Source: Euglena gracilis
Lineage: Eukaryota; Euglenida; Euglenophyceae; Euglenales
DNA length: 64,000 bases
Direction: 5' to 3'
Assembly (NCBI GenBank): GCA_039621445.1
Contig: CP154956.1
Span: forward strand, 36,526,444-36,590,443
Made by a program: the position numbers and the translations under genes. Below, piece by piece: positions 63,588-64,000 of this stretch; the stretch's first letter is position 1, and each line of letters starts with the position of its first letter. A model generated the notes under the pieces. The model saw only the letters and a program-made list of their open reading frames with translations, searched no databases and was not told the origin of the DNA.

Positions 63588-64000
63588 CCCCTCCCTCCCC
63601 CCCTGTGACCTCTCTGTGTGTAGCATTGTGTTACCTTCGCCCCCCGCGACCTCCTCTTGTCTGCATTACACAGGTGGCTGGTGACCAGGGTTGGCAGTGA
63701 GATGCAGAAGGTATGGTGTAAGATGTTGGGCAGTCCTAGCTGGTGGCTGGGATGGTGAATATGCGGCTTCCGAGCCCCCCCCCCCCCCCCCTGTCAGCCG
63801 ATGTGCTCCACCTGGCCGAGACATCCAACCCCCTGGCATCCTCTCCTGCACCTGAACTGGTTTCAGCGCCGCTGAATGGGCTCCGGACCTGAACCTCTTT
63901 GAGGCTCAAGCCGCTGAGCCACCTCCGGACCCATTCGGCGACGATAAATTTCCACTGCCATATGCGCTCCATCCGAGGCAACCACACTTGGGGTTGCACA
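63588..64000. other. 3' flank; no gene seen
   Basis: Possible 3' untranslated sequence after the stop. Near 63895-63935 the minus strand has TGGCTCAGCGG and GGTTCAGGTCC, which resemble Pol III boxes A and B but are too close together for a tRNA. Confidence 0.3.

Noticed and set aside
63880-63960. tRNA gene on the minus strand
   Set aside because: Box-like words are present but only about 16 bp apart and no acceptor stem forms.

Overview
This window reads as nuclear DNA of a microbial eukaryote, probably a protist or complex alga; I cannot name the species. The evidence is two eukaryote-type tRNA genes, small exons with GT-AG introns and in-phase junctions, and a very dense load of eukaryotic transposon families (Penelope-like, hAT-like, Merlin, tyrosine recombinase, LTR-type RT). 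Long C/G homopolymer runs are everywhere, usually beside short self-complementary words.

Left third (1-25.2 kb, minus strand): one gene fills this part. It starts at 25207 with a signal-peptide exon. I could follow 24 small exons with matching phases down to 1629, about 960 codons so far, and it is probably incomplete. The product looks like a large secreted or surface protein made of repeated cysteine-containing modules (GxYxxCYx-like words) with an EGF-like exon near the left end. Intron 15 (7 kb) holds a Penelope-like retroelement (7178-12975) in the same orientation. Intron 16 (6235-5898) is essentially one hAT-like MITE whose target-site duplications supply the splice sites.

The Penelope-like element is the most striking object. 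It encodes an N-terminal GIY-YIG nuclease, a reverse transcriptase, three CCCH zinc fingers, an OTU-type cysteine protease domain, a DnaJ J domain and an NPGP motif. It is flanked by about 455-bp direct repeats (pseudo-LTRs) that lie inside the reading frames, so head-to-tail copies would read almost without end.

Middle (25.3-44 kb): mostly repeats. Several unrelated families share one plan: arrays of short palindromes plus C/G runs, some with clear TIRs and exact target duplications (8 bp at 41958-42261 and 28193-28631, 9 bp at 38603-39685). Islands of other content are a possible coding region at 30.7-31.4 kb, tRNA-Leu(CAA) and tRNA-Arg(CCT) at 31.5-31.7 kb, an AT-rich ORF at 32 kb, a frameshifted Merlin transposon at 32.9-34.5 kb and an LTR-type RT relic at 35.2-35.5 kb.

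Right third (44-64 kb): scattered plus-strand coding segments (J-domain halves, Q/E/R-rich coiled coils, proline-rich pieces and a terminal exon ending at 63587) look like one or more multi-exon genes broken up by MITEs. Minus-strand items are a zinc-ribbon gene (50.6-51.2 kb) and a tyrosine-recombinase relic split by a MITE with a perfect 8-bp duplication. All gene models are hand-read from sequence; no search or RNA evidence was available.
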